Source: an uncultured Acidobacteriota bacterium
Lineage (GTDB): Bacteria > Acidobacteriota > Thermoanaerobaculia > UBA5066
Direction: 5' to 3'
NCBI GenBank assembly: GCA_903845115.1
Contig: CAIMWE010000166.1
Location: 1 to 33,947 of the forward strand
Length of the DNA stretch: 33,947 bases
Of this stretch, positions 32,501 through 33,947 are shown piece after piece. The position numbers and the translations under genes were made by a program. Under the pieces are notes generated by a model. That model had not been told where the DNA came from. It searched no databases and saw nothing but the letters and a program-made list of their open reading frames with translations. Every line of letters starts with the position of its first letter. Position 1 is the first letter of the stretch.

Positions 32501-33126
32501 CTCCCCCGCAGTCCGCGCGTCACGTCGACTCCGTTCGAGAGGCCGCCACCATTGCCTGAACCGGAAGCCGGGCTCAGGGACGCCGCGGCGTTGTTCGTGA
32601 GACTGGAGGCCGTCAGCCTGAGGTGCCCGAGGTTGTGGATCCCTCCCCCGTTTCCTCCCCGCGAGCCGGACAGCGATCTGAGCGCCATCGAGCCCTCGAC
32701 CCAGCAGCTCTCCAGTGCGAGGTTTCCCTCGTTCGCGATGGCTCCGCCATCCGCATCCAGGACGAACCCTTGCCGCAGCCTCAGCCTGCGCAGAACGACC
32801 TGGGTCGCCGGCGGTCCCTGGACGACCCTCAAGAGCTGGGTCTTCATGCCTCCGTCGAGGACGACACCGCCACCGGCGGGTCCTTCGACGGTCACCGCTC
32901 TCGTTCCCACGAAGATCGGTGACTCGAGGTGGATCGTCCCCTGCACCTCGAAGGTGACGAGAGTGCCAGCCGAGGCGTTCTCGAGCACCGCTCGCAGGGA
33001 ACCGTCGCCGCCGTCTGCCAGCGAGGTCACGGTCGCGGATGGCCCGGTCTGGCCCTCCAGGTTCGAGATGCCGAGGAACGTGAGAAGGAAGACGCCCAGG
33101 ACAAGTTGGACGGTCATGCGTCGCAT
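29581..33126 (-). CDS. Large secreted beta-helix protein with calcineurin-like phosphoesterase domain
   Basis: 1181 residues from the ATG at 33126. Signal peptide VQLVLGVFLLTFLGISNLEG. Residues about 28-380 look like a right-handed parallel beta-helix of the polymorphic outer-membrane type (TSLADGGDGSLRAVLENA; repeated GGGIHNLG, GNGGGLSNG, LGGGIYND). A middle region (about 385-690) has short repeating strands (AGDIGEIRAAG, ARIGTISVTGAM). The C-terminal part (about 740-1125) is a metallophosphoesterase: LIPGDLVSG near 783, VKGNHESYFW near 848, FGHSPLYPTG near 970, CGHDHLWDH near 1018. The first metal motif reads LDDTRGG, with Arg where DxH is usual. Surface-exposed or secreted; substrate unknown. 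Coding-like sequence continues beyond the TAG. An in-frame TTG at 33132 is a weaker start. Confidence 0.85.
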   Translation of the reverse strand: MRRMTVQLVLGVFLLTFLGISNLEGQTGPSATVTSLADGGDGSLRAVLENASAGTLVTFEVQGTIHLESPIFVGTRAVTVEGPAGGGVVLDGGMKTQLLRVVQGPPATQVVLRRLRLRQGFVLDADGGAIANEGNLALESCWVEGSMALRSLSGSRGGNGGGIHNLGHLRLTASSLTNNAAASLSPASGSGNGGGLSNGVDVTRGLRGSAELADTTFAGNVAFSFPPPAASETRDLHTQRRGLGGGIYNDSAPGAASSDERRDGEMASILLSHVTVARNTAGGGGGLCNRIDYFTGGEELEKGAGVARVYDSVFAENSSTAGDFCPPDSLGPMWSDSSLVRDGSIVFGDRNLVEREAGLGELKGYGNRPPVLTPLLESLLIGYGSVPATDSPDQNGVLRKAGAPSDLGAVQSPVEVVALEPGSPVSLYARDGSQVRVSLTGSGKGTLSFYPLGKLFFVGLTGSARDTRLSVGQGDGFVLAGLQADGPVGSVIAPGVVFRGPIEIAGPCGEIEGGALSNDWSGRVAVTLKAESPGVILRFGKVDGLTLDVDGPIDRFEAEEVTSSSAAPAYVRASGIGHLLVSGAMEQTRIETAGDIGEIRAAGLFATRILAGMARDLVGMPYRSTDFVAQARIGTISVTGAMLPGSAATVTDSVIAAAIIGEASLGNVAKTSVLPASGLGAQKVSLARYSVGSVSDGWTAQVYQDLSGPAASVQAGDFHIALFSPPGKDPGAGGPALKWSFAVLDDTRGGTIIDGAPSGTAYWNLGPLTADAYAQGASLVLIPGDLVSGYLRPDLMYVDLQYRSFYKSTGLVHGPGHEGDLRVFRRPDDTFVKWAPYTTGSTLQVVKGNHESYFWIADTREKWMKYFGKYVANASSYAPLVKFVSTGAEKNSDGLDSRGMTFAFEFQNAFFVLVDQYDARRDVDFNDGTVPGFFCLSDNTWKEPSGEISKNKNWLDGMLTYYDSNATRLQHAWAFGHSPLYPTGDTKYQTGGENGQGPQRDQFVSLLSKHDVEIFFCGHDHLWDHSVVKNTKAAKGYENLDGLHQILVGVGGADLDRDKKFTPPFTDPRFVAGCDYTPITTEIGPETFHKHENARMGYVLVTVDGTEVTVRRVAYDIVHFDYDKLKAKNPAFDSVWKYGTKKKSAPISGESVPRHRLPDLDPVRLVGGGAEAPVPVGPYSW

Positions 33127-33309
33127 CGCCAACCCCTTTCCCCCGCCGGCGTGTCGACAACGTGTTCTCGGCCAGATCCGGGAAGGCGTTGCGGCGCGTC
33201 CAGCGAAACCGGACCCTCCCTGAATTCTAGGCCTGTTCGTCGCTTCTCCGGGCCGTCTCGAGCGCGTCGAGGGCCGACCGCCTCTGAAGAGATCTCCCCC
33301 TGTCCCGCG

Positions 33310-33759
33310 TCACCTGTCGGCGTGGAAGTGCGCCACCGCCCCGAGCGGGAGGCGCACGCCCGCCAGGTAGTCGTCGAGGCACCTCAGGACGACGCTCGAG
33401 CGGGGCCGCCCCGCGGCGATCTCTTCGCGCGTGAGCCAGTGGCAGGCGAGGATCTCGTCCGGGTCCTCGGCCTTCGCCTCGCCGCCGTCCGGGACCGTGC
33501 CGGCGAAGCAGAAGCGGCAGTAGTCGCGGCCACTCCGCGCGAGGAGCTGGTAGACGCCGACGAGGCTCTCGGGAGTGAAAGCGAGCCCTGTCTCCTCGCG
33601 CACCTCGCGGACGACGGCGTCGAAAAGCGCCTCGCCCGGATCGACATGCCCCGCGGGCTGGTTCCAGACGGGCCAGGGATACCCCGGGTCCATCTCCTCG
33701 ACCACGAGGAAGCGTCCGGCACGTTCGACGATAGCGGCGACGGTGACGTTCCAGGTCAT
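33310..33759 (-). CDS. Nudix hydrolase
   Basis: 149 residues. A complete Nudix box runs from Gly37 to Leu59 (GHVDPGE...REVREETGL), with Glu43, Arg51, Glu52, Glu55 and Glu56 in place. VEEMDPGYPWPVWNQPAGHV just before it is typical of NudJ-like phosphatases acting on nucleoside or thiamine pyrophosphates; the exact substrate is unknown. GGAGGAG lies about seven bases before the ATG. Stands alone on the minus strand: 183 bp of non-coding sequence follow it before the phosphoesterase gene, and it diverges from the gene at the right edge, with only 36 bases between the starts. Confidence 0.93.
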   Translation of the reverse strand: MTWNVTVAAIVERAGRFLVVEEMDPGYPWPVWNQPAGHVDPGEALFDAVVREVREETGLAFTPESLVGVYQLLARSGRDYCRFCFAGTVPDGGEAKAEDPDEILACHWLTREEIAAGRPRSSVVLRCLDDYLAGVRLPLGAVAHFHADR

Positions 33760-33795
33760 GGGGATCTCCTCCAGGGATGAGTCTATTCACCCCTG

Positions 33796-33947
33796 ATGAA
33801 TGGTGGGGACATCGTCTGGCTGGCCGTGTACCACCCCCTGGACAAGCTGAGCACGAAGCGCGACAACCTCCGCTACAAGGTGATCGCCTCGACCGAGAAT
33901 AATAGGGACTACCTGGCCATCGACATCGCCGGCCGCTACGTCGCCCA
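33796..33947 (+). CDS. Unidentified gene, 5' part only
   Basis: About 50 codons are visible from the ATG at 33796 to the edge; a TGA at 33778 closes the frame upstream. The translation begins MNGGDIVWLAVYHPLDKLST and continues with NLRYKVIASTENNRDYLAID. Nearly all codons from the fourth on end in G or C, which supports real coding. No signal peptide, no recognised domain and no clear Shine-Dalgarno site. Divergent from the Nudix gene. Confidence 0.6.
   Translation, partial: MNGGDIVWLAVYHPLDKLSTKRDNLRYKVIASTENNRDYLAIDIAGRYVA

Noticed and set aside
33224-33229. TAGAAT on the minus strand as -10 for the phosphoesterase gene
   Set aside because: It matches the consensus at 5 of 6 positions, but there is no -35 at a suitable distance and the leader would be about 90 bases. 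Not strong enough to annotate.
1-33947. tRNA, rRNA or riboswitch genes
   Set aside because: Reading both strands, I saw no T-loop/acceptor patterns, conserved rRNA stretches or recognisable aptamer cores. A covariance-model scan would be decisive.

Overview
The window is high-GC bacterial DNA, densely coded, with a strong G/C preference at third codon positions and many GTG starts. It encodes outer-membrane proteins (a FadL/PorV-like protein, a TolC-type channel), an RND pump, a LolA-like protein and FtsX/LolD-type transporter parts, so the host is a diderm. Eukaryotic-like Ser/Thr kinases with PEGA-like tails and large secreted beta-helix proteins suggest Acidobacteriota (Thermoanaerobaculia/Holophagae-like), with Myxococcota as second choice. 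This is inference from gene content. No rRNA, tRNA, CRISPR array, phage gene or transposase was recognised.

Layout. 1-327: a roughly 282-bp near-palindromic element with 36-nt inverted ends, next to the edge of a minus-strand gene. 328-5613 (minus): an operon of Ser/Thr kinase, FadL/PorV-like outer-membrane protein, second Ser/Thr kinase and secreted TPR protein. 5736-12469 (plus): a heavy-metal efflux operon with TolC/CzcC-like channel, membrane-fusion protein, CusA/CzcA pump, a small PII-family protein with a histidine-rich T-loop, and an alpha/beta hydrolase. 12501-13203: a small secreted lysine-rich protein (plus) facing a small c-type cytochrome (minus), with a hairpin between them.

13412-20016 (minus): eight closely packed genes, in order of transcription ZnuA, ZnuC, ZnuB, a LolD-like ATPase, an FtsX-like permease, a LolA-like protein, HtpX and a one-domain asparaginase-like protein. 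A histidine-rich protein is divergent from znuA and their 5' ends overlap. 20329-26204 (minus): ABC-F ATPase, CinA, PlsY, GpsA and an amidotransferase-like protein, all joined by 1-4 base overlaps. 26476-29269 (plus): a three-gene cassette of acyl carrier protein, two-part GNAT-like protein and benzoate-CoA-ligase-type enzyme, which looks like a small acyl-transfer or natural-product module. 29270-33126: a decayed coding stretch, then a large secreted beta-helix/metallophosphoesterase protein (minus). 33310-33759: a Nudix hydrolase (minus). From 33796 an unidentified gene runs off the right edge.

Genes within blocks probably work together. The PEGA kinases could link envelope state to the outer-membrane protein beside them. 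The PII-like protein may sense metal or a nucleotide and tune the RND pump. The Znu genes are built into an envelope-maintenance operon whose HtpX is itself predicted to be a zinc protease. GpsA and PlsY make and acylate glycerol-3-phosphate. The most unusual items are the palindromic element, the PII/RND linkage, the Znu-Lol-HtpX operon and the ACP-GNAT-ligase cassette.
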